NCBI GenBank assembly: GCA_910579155.1
Contig: CAJTTS010000019.1
Location: 1-43,322, forward strand
Length of the DNA: 43,322 bases
Source: an uncultured Oscillospiraceae bacterium
GTDB lineage: Bacteria; Bacillota_A; Clostridia; Oscillospirales; Oscillospiraceae
Direction of reading: 5' to 3'
Positions within the stretch are counted from its first letter, which is position 1. Every line of letters begins with the position of its first letter. Under the pieces are notes generated by a model, which saw only the letters and a list, made by a program, of their open reading frames with translations, searched no databases and was not told the origin of the DNA. This document shows positions 16,305 to 23,997 of this stretch, in pieces. Made by a program: the position numbers and the translations under genes.

Positions 16305-17186
16305 ATGCGAACTCTGAACACAGCCTTGCTGCAAATCGCACCCTGTGGCACATTGGAAGAGAATCTGGAAAAAGGAATTGCTTCTTGCCGGAAGGCAAAG
16401 GATATGGATGCCGATATCGCGCTGTTCCCCGAGATGTGGAGCAACGGTTATAATATCTACGGCCGGCCCGTAGACCGATGGAAGGCGGAGGCGATTCCCG
16501 CCGACAGCGAGTTTGTCAGCGCGTTTGGTACACTTGCAAAAGAGCTTGATATGGCGATCAGCGTCACGTTTCTGGAAGAGTACGAGGGCACCCCCCGCAA
16601 CTCCATGGTTCTGTTTGACCGGCATGGGGAGCGGAAGATCGCTTACGCAAAAGTCCATACCTGCGATTTTGACGTGGAGCGGAACCTGACGCCGGGCGAA
16701 GATTTCTATGTCGCCACGCTGGATACCCGCTGCGGCGAGGTTGAGGTGGGGGCCATGATCTGCTTCGACCGGGAGTTCCCTGAGAGCGCCCGAATCCTGA
16801 TGCTCAAGGGCGCGGAGCTGATCCTGGTTCCCAACGCCTGCCCCATGGAGATCAACCGCCTCTCCCAACTGCGGGCCAGGGCCTACGAGAATATGCTGGC
16901 CATCGCCACCTGCAATTACCCGGATTCGACGCCCGACTGCAACGGCGGCTCCAGCGTCTTTGACGGTGTGGCGTACCTGCCGGAGCTGGACGGCTCCCGG
17001 GACACCTGCATTTTGCAGGCGGGGGGAGCGGAGGGAATCTATCTCGCAAAGCTGGATTTGGAGCGGCTTCGCCGCTACCGGGAGAGCGAAGTTCACGGCA
17101 ACGCGTACCGTCGGCCGCAGAAATATGGGCTTTTGCTTGATGAAACGAGAGAGCCGCCGTTTGTCAGGAGTAGCTATCGTCAATAA
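16305..17186 (+). CDS. Carbon-nitrogen hydrolase (nitrilase superfamily)
   Basis: 293-residue enzyme of the nitrilase/amidase superfamily, which cleaves amide or nitrile C-N bonds. The Glu-Lys-Cys triad is visible: Glu43 in ALFPEMWSNGY, Lys116 in IAYAKVHTCDFDVE, and Cys153 in GAMICFDREFPESARIL. Length is normal for the omega-amidase/carbamoylase branches. The start is ATG 16305 after AAGGGAGGAAAACA. Its own promoter is not obvious; it follows the tRNA-Pro terminator closely. Candidate substrates include omega-amides and N-carbamoyl compounds, but the sequence alone does not decide. Cytoplasmic, no signal peptide. Confidence 0.92.
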   Translation: MRTLNTALLQIAPCGTLEENLEKGIASCRKAKDMDADIALFPEMWSNGYNIYGRPVDRWKAEAIPADSEFVSAFGTLAKELDMAISVTFLEEYEGTPRNSMVLFDRHGERKIAYAKVHTCDFDVERNLTPGEDFYVATLDTRCGEVEVGAMICFDREFPESARILMLKGAELILVPNACPMEINRLSQLRARAYENMLAIATCNYPDSTPDCNGGSSVFDGVAYLPELDGSRDTCILQAGGAEGIYLAKLDLERLRRYRESEVHGNAYRRPQKYGLLLDETREPPFVRSSYRQ

Positions 17187-17225
17187 AACGCAGACGCGCA
17201 TACCATAGGGCGCAGAGCCAGTCTG

Positions 17226-17273
17226 CCGTTCCCGTCCATCTGGGTGGAACGGGATACGTTGAATCCGTATTTT
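17226..17273 (+). terminator. Possible weak terminator after the nitrilase-family gene
   Basis: Stem CCGTTCC/GGAACGG (17226-17252), followed by a short hairpin ATACG/CGTAT and TTTT-like sequence. The T-run is short, so this is tentative. Confidence 0.35.
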
Positions 17274-17315
17274 ACCCTAAATGCGGATATATCGAATACA
17301 GGAGAACGTTGTTGC

Positions 17316-17347
17316 AAAAACCGCCTGCAGCAAGCTGCGGACGGTTT
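17316..17347 (-). terminator. Intrinsic terminator of the Nudix gene
   Basis: Minus strand: AACCGTCCGCAGC pairs with CTGCAGGCGGTT, with one mismatch and one wobble, followed by TTTTTG. It lies about 45 bp past the stop at 17393. Confidence 0.7.
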
Positions 17348-17392
17348 GATTGACTGCTTTCTGTGTCAATAATGTTACGCTTTTCGCACCCG

Positions 17393-17974
17393 TTAAACCA
17401 GACTCCACTCAAGGAGTTCCCGCGCCAGACGGCTCCCCACAGTGGTGCCCTCCGGCAGCAGGAACATCGCCACCTGGTTCTCCACGCCATTGTCGCTGGT
17501 CATATGGGCGTAGTCCCCGTCGATGAAATCCACGGTATAATAAACAGGTTCCATTGTGACTTCCTCCTCTCGCGGGGCGGCGTTTCCGCCCCGCAGCTTT
17601 TTCAAAATCACCTCGTCCGCCGGACAGAACTCATATTGCTGGGTATCCTCCAACGTGATCCAGCGGATGTCGTTGTGTTCCAGCATCTGGGGCGTTCCTT
17701 CGCGGATCGAGGCGTTGAACAGGGTCAGATGGACGGTCAGATCCGGGTAGTCGTGATCCACCTCCGTAAACACCCCGCCCACGGACAACATAACGGCCAG
17801 CTCCTCCAGGCACTCCCGGATCAGGGCCTGTTCCTTCGTTTCCCCCGGCTCCACCTTGCCGCCCGCGAACTCCCACAGCAACCCCCGTGCCTTTTGAGCG
17901 GGGCGCTGGCAGATGAGAAATCTATTTCCGTCCCAGATGAGCGCTGCCACCACTTCCGTCACTGTTTTCCCCAT
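17393..17974 (-). CDS. Nudix hydrolase (MutT-like) with a C-terminal DUF3006-like extension
   Basis: 193 residues. Residues 1-130 are a MutT-type (d)CTP/8-oxo-dGTP pyrophosphohydrolase. Its Nudix box is GGKVEPGETKEQALIREC followed by LEEL, with all catalytic Glu present. After a linker (RGGNAAPREEEVT) comes a domain of about 53 residues beginning MEPVYYTVDFIDGDYAH and containing FLLPEGTTVGSRL, resembling DUF3006-type small proteins. The junction Met (17553) is preceded by AGAGGAGG, so the tail may also be made as a separate protein by internal initiation. Start chosen: ATG 17974 (MGKTVTEVV), with GGAGGGGGCAG upstream. The longer open frame upstream is antisense to the deformylase. Divergent from the deformylase gene. 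Confidence 0.85.
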   Translation of the reverse strand: MGKTVTEVVAALIWDGNRFLICQRPAQKARGLLWEFAGGKVEPGETKEQALIRECLEELAVMLSVGGVFTEVDHDYPDLTVHLTLFNASIREGTPQMLEHNDIRWITLEDTQQYEFCPADEVILKKLRGGNAAPREEEVTMEPVYYTVDFIDGDYAHMTSDNGVENQVAMFLLPEGTTVGSRLARELLEWSLV

Positions 17975-18005
17975 ATCCTCTGCCCCCTCCAGCCATAGGA
18001 AGGGT

Positions 18006-18034
18006 TTGATTTTTTCCCCTGTCCATGGTATTTT
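18006..18034 (+). promoter_or_regulatory. Promoter of the deformylase gene
   Basis: TTGATT (18006-18011), 17-nt spacer, TATTTT (18029-18034), about 60 bp ahead of the ATG at 18102. Confidence 0.55.
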
Positions 18035-18101
18035 ATTGGAGTATATCACAAATCTACCGCCTGGGAAAGTACCGGCGGCAATATTTTGGGAGCTGATATC
18101 C

Positions 18102-18512
18102 ATGGTTCGTGAGATTATGCGCGACGAAACGTTTTTAGCGCAAAAGGCCCAGCCCGCCACGCCGGAGGATCTGCCCGTTGCTCGGGACCTGCTGGATACC
18201 CTCGCCGCCCACAAGGACGGCTGCGTGGGTATGGCGGCCAACATGATCGGCGTAAACAAGCGCATCATCGTCTTTGACAACGAGGGTACTTACATGGCCA
18301 TGTTCAACCCGGAGATCGTCAAGAAATCCAACCCTTACCAGGCGGAGGAGGGCTGCCTGTCCCTGCCCGGCGCCCGCAAGGCGAAACGGTGGAAGTCTAT
18401 CAAGGTGCAGTACCAAAACGAGAGGTTCCAGACCCGCTTCAAGACCTTCACTGGTTGGACGGCCCAGATCATCCAGCACGAAATCGACCATTGCGAGGGG
18501 GTGCTGATCTGA
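18102..18512 (+). CDS. Peptide deformylase-family protein (atypical motif 1)
   Basis: 136-residue member of the deformylase family, which removes N-formyl from new proteins using a bound metal. Motif 2 (EEGCLSLPG, Cys85) and motif 3 (QHEIDHCEG, His126, Glu127, His130) are intact, giving the metal ligands and general base. Motif 1, normally GxGxAAxQ, reads CVGMAANMIG: the conserved Gln is Met48 and the first Gly is Cys41. It is shorter than classical deformylases (about 150-200 aa), lacking a long C-terminal helix. The ATG follows GGGAGCTGATATCC. It is coupled, 1 nt apart, to the HEAT-like gene. It may be an accessory deformylase or act on another formyl or acyl substrate. Confidence 0.85.
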   Translation: MVREIMRDETFLAQKAQPATPEDLPVARDLLDTLAAHKDGCVGMAANMIGVNKRIIVFDNEGTYMAMFNPEIVKKSNPYQAEEGCLSLPGARKAKRWKSIKVQYQNERFQTRFKTFTGWTAQIIQHEIDHCEGVLI

Positions 18513-18513
18513 T

Positions 18514-18954
18514 ATGGACATCGACGCCTGCATCGCCCGCCTCACGGGAAAGGATGCCAAAGATGCCTATGCGTTTGCCCGGCAGGTCACAGCGGAAAGT
18601 CGGGAATCTAACGTCTGGTATCCATATTTTGGCCGTTTCACGGAGCTTTTACGCCATAAAAACTCTCTTGTACGAAACCGCGCCATCTCCATTCTGGCTG
18701 CCAATGCCCACTGGGACGAGGAGGGAAAATTCGACTTCCTCCTGGACGAGTTTCTGTCCCATGTGACAGATGCGAAGCCCATCACTGCCCGGCAGTGCAT
18801 TGCAGTGCTTCCGGAAATTGCAGAGGCAAGGCCGGAGTTCATCCCAACAATTCGATCCGCGTTGCAGCAGGCTGACCTCAGCGTTTACCCGGACAGTATG
18901 CAGCCCCTGGTTTTGAAGGACATCGTGGCGGCGCTGCAAAAAATGTCTTCCTAG
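18514..18954 (+). CDS. HEAT-repeat-like helical protein
   Basis: 146 residues, almost entirely helical. The text resembles HEAT/ARM repeats: LLRHKNSLVRNRAISILAAN, then DAKPITARQCIAVLPEIA and PEFIPTIRSALQ. Small proteins like this are often labelled SufBD-like in Clostridia genomes, a name without functional support. The ATG begins 1 nt after the deformylase stop, so both come from one mRNA; a partner or scaffold role is possible. It ends 4 bp before the stop of the convergent unknown gene, with no terminator between them. Confidence 0.7.
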   Translation: MDIDACIARLTGKDAKDAYAFARQVTAESRESNVWYPYFGRFTELLRHKNSLVRNRAISILAANAHWDEEGKFDFLLDEFLSHVTDAKPITARQCIAVLPEIAEARPEFIPTIRSALQQADLSVYPDSMQPLVLKDIVAALQKMSS

Positions 18955-18958
18955 CGTT

Positions 18959-20500
18959 TTATATCCGAGATTGCTTGGTTTCCCTGACCGACTGTAGTAT
19001 CTGACTGCGCAAATTGCTGCTGAACGCCCCGTTTTTACCGGAGAACAGATGCTCTACCGCCTTCAGTTCGCTGCCGCTTTCGATGAACTCTTGGGCAAGC
19101 CTTTCGTCAGACGCCGTCTCAAAACCGATCCGCGCCAGCTCGCGTGGCGCGGAGTCTCCGTAAAGGCCGCTCACCGCATATTCTACGTAATCAATTCCGT
19201 ATTGGTCTAAAACATAGGGCAATTCCTTCTTTCCCTCCGGAATGACAGGCTGAATCAGCGTGCAGAACGCGTTGAAGACCAGTACGACCATGTAGCTGTC
19301 CTGATAGAAGTAAGTGTACTTCCCGTTTTGAAATTCTTCCTGAATATAGCCGAGATTTCCTGCCATGGAGCTGTCCATCAGAATATAGTGCCGTTTCTTC
19401 CGTTCAAGCAGCGCATCCTTCCAATGGCGATACAGCTTGGTCCTGACAAAGACAATCCGGTTTGATAAGTGGTCCAGCAGCCAGGGGATGACGCCATAAG
19501 AATAGATACAGGACAGGGACAGCTTGGAGGAATCAGTACACTGTAGCATGGGGACATCCTCCAAGCCGCTGACCGGATGGGCAAATACGAGGTATTTGTC
19601 CGGGGCGCCCTGGAGTTGCCCGATCATCGTATCCAAATCCACAATGTCATGCTCTCTTTTCCATGTTGTGGAGTTCAAATCTATGGGGTATACCGCCAGA
19701 TTTTTGAGATCTACGTTTTCATAATATATGATTTTTCCGGGTTCCAAGGAAATCTGTTCAATCCGCGTTTCGATTCTCTCAAGAAATTGGGAGTCCGCGT
19801 AGATACTCCTTACCACCTGACGGCACAGCAGCGTACAATTACCCTCCACGGTAGCCGCTTCCACCTCGGCCAGTTTCCGGGCGGTTTCCTCATCGTGCAT
19901 GTTCCGCAGGTGGTAATTTGCCAGAATTTTGAATCTTGCTGCCGGAAGGTATCGCGGTCCATTCTCTGATTTTTTGAAAAAATCGTCCAGCTCCGCTTTG
20001 CTCCGGAAGGCGGCGGCCTGAAAAATGGAGATGTCAATGTTCATGCTCATAACCGCAAGGGACAGCACATTGTTGATGAAGCGTGTTACCTCGTCTTCGG
20101 TATGGATTGTTTTGTGTATATCCTGAAACTCGTTGAAGTATCTGCGGTACTCATGGTTTTGGTAGAGGGACTGGATTTGTTTGTCGAAGGCGGCTTTTCC
20201 CTTCTCCAGCCAGATGGTATAGTATTCCACGGTTGTGGCCGTGACCTCTTGGACCCTTTGCACTTTTTCTAAAATGGCGTCGTAAAGCCACTGTTTGCTC
20301 CGGTCCAACAGGGACGCTTTTCGCATCATAATCAGCATAAGGCCCACGCTGCTCAGCGAGGAGACCAGGTTATGGACATTTTCGTGGGTAATCGTGTCGC
20401 CGCCGATGTCTTTCCGGACGGCATCCAGCAACGCCTCGTTGTTGCGAAAATCGTAAAGGCCGTGGGTTGTATCCGCTTGTGACGCTTGAAGATTGGACAT
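18959..20500 (-). CDS. Unrecognised 513-residue protein with an HENVH motif
   Basis: I do not recognise this protein. It is soluble, with no signal peptide or clear membrane segment. Residues 37-46 read TITHENVHNL, an HExxH-like tetrad (His39, Glu40, His43) followed by a long hydrophobic helix (SSVGLMLIMMRKASLL). A helical, charged middle follows (YYTIWLEKGKAAFDKQIQSL), then a mixed C-terminal half with CIYSYGVIPWLLDHLSNRIV and KKRHYILMDSSMAGNLGYIQ. Start ATG 20500 (MSNLQAS) is preceded by GGAGGTCAACT; upstream Met codons lie within the promoter region. It has a strong own promoter and is monocistronic. The zinc-peptidase reading is only a hypothesis. Confidence 0.75.
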   Translation of the reverse strand: MSNLQASQADTTHGLYDFRNNEALLDAVRKDIGGDTITHENVHNLVSSLSSVGLMLIMMRKASLLDRSKQWLYDAILEKVQRVQEVTATTVEYYTIWLEKGKAAFDKQIQSLYQNHEYRRYFNEFQDIHKTIHTEDEVTRFINNVLSLAVMSMNIDISIFQAAAFRSKAELDDFFKKSENGPRYLPAARFKILANYHLRNMHDEETARKLAEVEAATVEGNCTLLCRQVVRSIYADSQFLERIETRIEQISLEPGKIIYYENVDLKNLAVYPIDLNSTTWKREHDIVDLDTMIGQLQGAPDKYLVFAHPVSGLEDVPMLQCTDSSKLSLSCIYSYGVIPWLLDHLSNRIVFVRTKLYRHWKDALLERKKRHYILMDSSMAGNLGYIQEEFQNGKYTYFYQDSYMVVLVFNAFCTLIQPVIPEGKKELPYVLDQYGIDYVEYAVSGLYGDSAPRELARIGFETASDERLAQEFIESGSELKAVEHLFSGKNGAFSSNLRSQILQSVRETKQSRI

Positions 20501-20552
20501 AGTTGACCTCCATTCTGACATTCTCTTGTGCCGCCTGATTGATTTTTTAATC

Positions 20553-20581
20553 ATGTTATGTTACAATCACTACGGTGTCAA
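20553..20581 (-). promoter_or_regulatory. Sigma-A promoter of the unknown 513-residue gene
   Basis: Minus strand: TTGACA (20581-20576), 17-nt spacer, TAACAT (20558-20553), about 53 bp upstream of the ATG at 20500. Confidence 0.8.
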
Positions 20582-20651
20582 GAACTTTTTTGAGAAATTA
20601 CCTTACAAATAGAAGGATAAAACGTCCGGAAAACGGATGAGGTGAACCCCT

Positions 20652-21818
20652 ATGCGAATGAGAAAGAAAAAGAATCTGCTGCCCCGGATGGAGGCGTGCG
20701 GCACGCTTTTGGTGCGCGACCCTGCGGCGGAAAAGGGTCGCTGGCGCGAACGCAAGCCGGACGCCGCCCGTCTGCGCTTAGAGCTTGGCTGCGGCAAAGG
20801 CCGCTTTACCGCCGAGACCGCCGCCGCCCACCCGGAGGACCTGTACGTTGCGGTGGAGCGGGTGCCCGACGCCATGGTCATCGCCATGGAGCGCTGCCGG
20901 GCCATGGGTCTGACCAATGTGTTTTTCATCGACGGCGACGCTGCCGCGCTGGACCGGTATTTCGCCCCCGGCGAAGTGGACCTGATCTACATCAATTTCT
21001 GCGACCCCTGGCCGTCGGTAAAGCACTCCCGGCGCCGCCTCACCCATGTCGATTTTCTCCGTGGTTACCGCCGTGTGCTCAAGGAAGGCGGCCAGGTCCA
21101 CTTTAAGACGGACAATCACGACCTGTTCGAGTGGTCGCTGTTCCAGTTCCCCAAGGTGGGCTTTTCCCTGTCCGAGGTGACTCGGAACCTCCATGAGCAC
21201 GGCGTCCAGGGCGTTATGACCGACTATGAGGAGAAATTCCACGCCATGGGCACTCCCATCAACCGCTGTGTGGGCGCCATGGAGGCGCTGCCCGACGTGC
21301 CCCTGATGGAGGGTTTGGCCCGCTGCCTGCCCGGCTGGGAACTGCGCCCGGTGACGGAGGGGGAGGCGGATGCGGTGGCGGCCCTGCTTCAGACCGATCC
21401 GGACTACTTCGCCATAGAGGGGCCGCAGCCCAGCGCGGACTCGGTTCGGGAGGACATGGTTATTCTGCCGCCCCGATGTACGGTGGAGCAGAAGCACTAT
21501 GTGGCCCTGTGGCGGGACGGCGCGCCCCAGGCGGTGCTGGACCTGGTGGAGGGCTATCCCAGAGAACGCACCCTGTTTGTGGGGTTGTTTTTCCTGGCTC
21601 CCTCCTTGCGGCGGCAGGGGACGGGCCGGGAGATCATGGGCGCGGCGCTCCAGGCCGCGAAGAGCGCGGGCCTGGACAGCGTCCGGCTGGCCTGCCTGAT
21701 GGGCAATCAGGCAGGGCATGCCTTCTGGCGGGCCCTGGGCTTTGGAGACCTGCGGGAAGGCGTTCATCTGATGGGGGAGGACTCCGCCCCCGTTTGGATC
21801 ATGGAGCGGCTGATCTGA
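20652..21818 (+). CDS. trmB: tRNA (guanine-N7)-methyltransferase TrmB fused to a GNAT acetyltransferase
   Basis: 388 residues, far longer than the usual 210-230 of TrmB. Residues 1-215 are TrmB, which makes m7G46 in tRNA from SAM: SAM loop LELGCGKGRF, INFCDPWPSVKHSRRR with the substrate-binding basic run, and VHFKTDNHDLFEW. Residues about 228-388 are a GNAT N-acetyltransferase: LFVGLFFLAPSLRRQGTGRE with the R-R-Q-G-T-G acetyl-CoA loop, then CLMGNQAGHAFWRALGF. No stop or frameshift separates them. The ATG 20652 follows GATGAGGTGAACCCCT. The acetylation target is unknown: it could be the methylated tRNA, a small molecule or a protein. Single-gene unit ending in a strong hairpin. Confidence 0.92.
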   Translation: MRMRKKKNLLPRMEACGTLLVRDPAAEKGRWRERKPDAARLRLELGCGKGRFTAETAAAHPEDLYVAVERVPDAMVIAMERCRAMGLTNVFFIDGDAAALDRYFAPGEVDLIYINFCDPWPSVKHSRRRLTHVDFLRGYRRVLKEGGQVHFKTDNHDLFEWSLFQFPKVGFSLSEVTRNLHEHGVQGVMTDYEEKFHAMGTPINRCVGAMEALPDVPLMEGLARCLPGWELRPVTEGEADAVAALLQTDPDYFAIEGPQPSADSVREDMVILPPRCTVEQKHYVALWRDGAPQAVLDLVEGYPRERTLFVGLFFLAPSLRRQGTGREIMGAALQAAKSAGLDSVRLACLMGNQAGHAFWRALGFGDLREGVHLMGEDSAPVWIMERLI

Positions 21819-21824
21819 GCAGAG

Positions 21825-21859
21825 AACCCCCGCCCGGCAGGACGCCCGGGCGGGGGTTC
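21825..21859. terminator. Bidirectional GC-rich terminator
   Basis: AACCCCCGCCCGG / CCGGGCGGGGGTT around a short loop, between convergent trmB-GNAT and the XRE gene. The T-run is short (TTCTTAT), but the stem is very stable. Confidence 0.75.
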
Positions 21860-21870
21860 TTATCGCGCGA

Positions 21871-22827
21871 TCAGGACCCTCCGATGGGGTCCGCGGGGGA
21901 AAAGGGGACATCCGGCGTTCGCTCCGCGTCCAGCTCGAACAGGCCGGAGATGCAGATCAGCTCGCAGTCGAACCAGAAATAACCGGAGTGCTCCAAGCCG
22001 TCCTTTTCGCCGGTGAAGGAGTACCAGATCAGCATGTTGTCCCCGTCCGGACCCCATTGGATGAACTGGTAGTCCACGTCCAGCATCCCGTGGGCGCCGT
22101 CGTCCCAGGGGATGCCGTGTTCCACCAAAGGGCTGTTCCCCACTGCCATGTCCAGATAGGCGTTTAGATTGCTCTGATTGGATAAGGTCAGCCAGGTCAG
22201 CCACAGATGGGTGCTTTCTCCATAGTCCAGTGCCAGCACATATTTTTCGCTGTCCGGCGACCACCACAGCCCCTGGTAGGTGCAACCCCCATAGGTGGCG
22301 CGCCACTCGGGGCCATCCGCCGCCCTGTCGATCACGGACACCATATCCCGCCAGGAGAATCCCCGGCCCTCCAGCCCCTTGCGGTACACCGTAGTCTCAT
22401 AAGCCCCGTCCGGGGAGGGGCACCGGTCCAGGACGAAAAAATATCCCGTCCGCCAGCCCACAAAGCCGGCGACAAAGGCCAGCACCGCCAGCGCGCAGGC
22501 CAGGACCAGCGCCGCCCGCGTCCACGCCGACCGCTCCCGCCGCCGCGCCTCCTGCCCGGAGTAGGCCAGCACCTCCCGGGCGTGCCCCTCCAGTGCAGGG
22601 GTGTGCTCCTCCTCCGGGATGCGTTCCCCCCGGATCAGCTCCACCACGGAGACCTCCAGAATCTCTGCCAGCGGCTCCAACAGGGCGATGTCCGGGGCGT
22701 TTAAGCCGCGCTCCCACTTGGACACCGCACGGTCAGTGATGTGCAGCCGTTCGGCCAGCTCCCGCTGGGTCAGCCCCTTCTCCGTGCGCAGGGCCTTGAT
22801 GAATGTCCCTGTTTTTTCGTTATTCAT
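21871..22827 (-). CDS. XRE-family regulator with a membrane anchor and extracellular C-terminal domain
   Basis: 318 residues. Residues 1-70 are an HTH_3/XRE DNA-binding domain (LTQRELAERLHITDRAVSKW, ERGLNAPDIALLEPLAEIL). A charged linker leads to one transmembrane helix near residues 105-127 (ALVLACALAVLAFVAGFVGW). The C-terminal 185 residues would be outside the cell and are rich in Trp/Tyr/Asp (CPSPDGAYETTVYRKGLEGR, YQGLWWSPDSEKYVLALDYG), a pattern like beta-propeller blades. Start ATG 22827 follows GGGAGGGATGACTTT. Such one-component membrane-tethered regulators occur in Clostridia; the ligand and targets are unknown. Confidence 0.87.
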   Translation of the reverse strand: MNNEKTGTFIKALRTEKGLTQRELAERLHITDRAVSKWERGLNAPDIALLEPLAEILEVSVVELIRGERIPEEEHTPALEGHAREVLAYSGQEARRRERSAWTRAALVLACALAVLAFVAGFVGWRTGYFFVLDRCPSPDGAYETTVYRKGLEGRGFSWRDMVSVIDRAADGPEWRATYGGCTYQGLWWSPDSEKYVLALDYGESTHLWLTWLTLSNQSNLNAYLDMAVGNSPLVEHGIPWDDGAHGMLDVDYQFIQWGPDGDNMLIWYSFTGEKDGLEHSGYFWFDCELICISGLFELDAERTPDVPFSPADPIGGS

Positions 22828-22907
22828 AAAGTCATCCCTCCCGACGCTTTTATGATACACCAAACAGGGGAGAATTTGCACCAAACCATCGGTTGAGTCG
22901 GGCAAAA

Positions 22908-22946
22908 TAATACCCCTGCCCAGGTTAAACAGCTCGGGCAGGGGCA
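22908..22946 (-). terminator. Terminator of the haemolysin-III gene
   Basis: TACCCCTGCCC pairs with GGGCAGGGGCA around a 14-nt loop. On the minus strand it is followed by ATTATTTTG. It lies about 110 bp past the stop at 23054; nothing else is seen in that gap. Confidence 0.65.
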
Positions 22947-23053
22947 TTTCTTATTCTTTTGTCGCGTTATTGAGCGGGGACGTTACAATTTCCGGCCACG
23001 CTGGTAACGAACTAAAGTTTTTTGCCTGCTTTTTCTTTCAGAAAATAGGCAGG

Positions 23054-23779
23054 TTACAGCGGCAGCAGCACCCGGTACATCATCACGAAGTGGGCGGCGG
23101 ACCCCAGCAGGATGAACACATGGAACACCTCGTGGCAGCCAAACCGGGGATTGCCCCGCCCCGGCCACTTCAAAGCGTACAGCACGCCGCCCACGGTGTA
23201 CAAAATACCGCCCGCCAGCAGCCAGGCTACACCGCGCATTCCCAGCGCCTGCCACAGGGGATAGATGGCGAAAATGGCCAGCCAGCCCATAGCGATATAG
23301 ATGGTGGAGGTGACCGCCCTGGGGCAGTTGATCCAGGTTAGGCTCATGACCAGCCCGGCGATGGCCAGCGCCCAGATGACGCCGAACAGCGACCAACCCC
23401 ATACCCCCCGCAGGGCGATGAGGCACACCGGGGTGTACGACCCGGCGATCAGGAAATAGATGGAGGCGTGATCCAGCTTCCGCAGGGCCACCCGCCCCGC
23501 TACGGTTGTATTGACGCAGTGGTACAGGGTGGACGCGGTATACAGCGCCATCATGGACAGGCCGTAGATGGCGAAGGACACGATTTTCCACACATCGCCC
23601 AGCCCCGCCGCGCCAACCGCCAGAACCACCGTAGCCAGTACCCCCAGCGCCGCCCCCACCCCATGGGTGATCGCCGACCAGGGCCGCAGCCCGTCGTAAG
23701 GGTCCCTCCCCTTTTCCACCGGGCGCGCCCGACGGCGGGGGAGGCTGTCAAAGGGGTCTCGATATAATGCCTGTTCCAT
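23054..23779 (-). CDS. Haemolysin III / PAQR-family membrane protein
   Basis: 241-residue seven-helix membrane protein of the Hly-III (YqfA/YplQ, PAQR-related) family. The family's conserved polar residues are visible: SAITHGVGAALG, ASTLYHCVN, KLDHASIYFLIAGSYTP, and near the C-terminus FGCHEVFHVFILLGSAAHF. The Ser/His/Asp/His-x3-His set is thought to bind a metal in the superfamily. A role in membrane homeostasis is more likely than true haemolysis. Start ATG 23779 follows AAAGGTGGTGTTCCT. It has its own promoter and lies divergent from hemW. Confidence 0.93.
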   Translation of the reverse strand: MEQALYRDPFDSLPRRRARPVEKGRDPYDGLRPWSAITHGVGAALGVLATVVLAVGAAGLGDVWKIVSFAIYGLSMMALYTASTLYHCVNTTVAGRVALRKLDHASIYFLIAGSYTPVCLIALRGVWGWSLFGVIWALAIAGLVMSLTWINCPRAVTSTIYIAMGWLAIFAIYPLWQALGMRGVAWLLAGGILYTVGGVLYALKWPGRGNPRFGCHEVFHVFILLGSAAHFVMMYRVLLPL

Positions 23780-23803
23780 AGGAACACCACCTTTCTTACT
23801 TAT

Positions 23804-23832
23804 AGTATAATACTGACAAGGCGTTACGTCAA
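23804..23832 (-). promoter_or_regulatory. Sigma-A promoter of the haemolysin-III gene
   Basis: Minus strand: TTGACG (23832-23827), 17-nt spacer, TATACT (23809-23804). Confidence 0.8.
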
Positions 23833-23914
23833 GTCAAAAACGATGAAATATAATTATTAAAATTATTTAGATGGAAAATTTGTGAAAGGGCGCTTTTGTT
23901 GAGAGGGAGGGGTA

Positions 23915-23943
23915 TTGAATATTTGGGGAAAATAGAGTATAAT
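23915..23943 (+). promoter_or_regulatory. Sigma-A promoter of hemW
   Basis: TTGAAT (23915-23920), 17-nt spacer, TATAAT (23938-23943), about 55 bp before the ATG at 23998. Confidence 0.82.
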
Positions 23944-23997
23944 ACTTTTACACTGAGGGTAAATGCGCTGTTTGCGCCGCTCTTGAGGGGGACGACC

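Noticed and set aside
18959..20500. Calling the HENVH protein a zinc metalloprotease
   Set aside because: One tetrad without a confirmed third ligand or family match is not enough, so the product is left as unrecognised.
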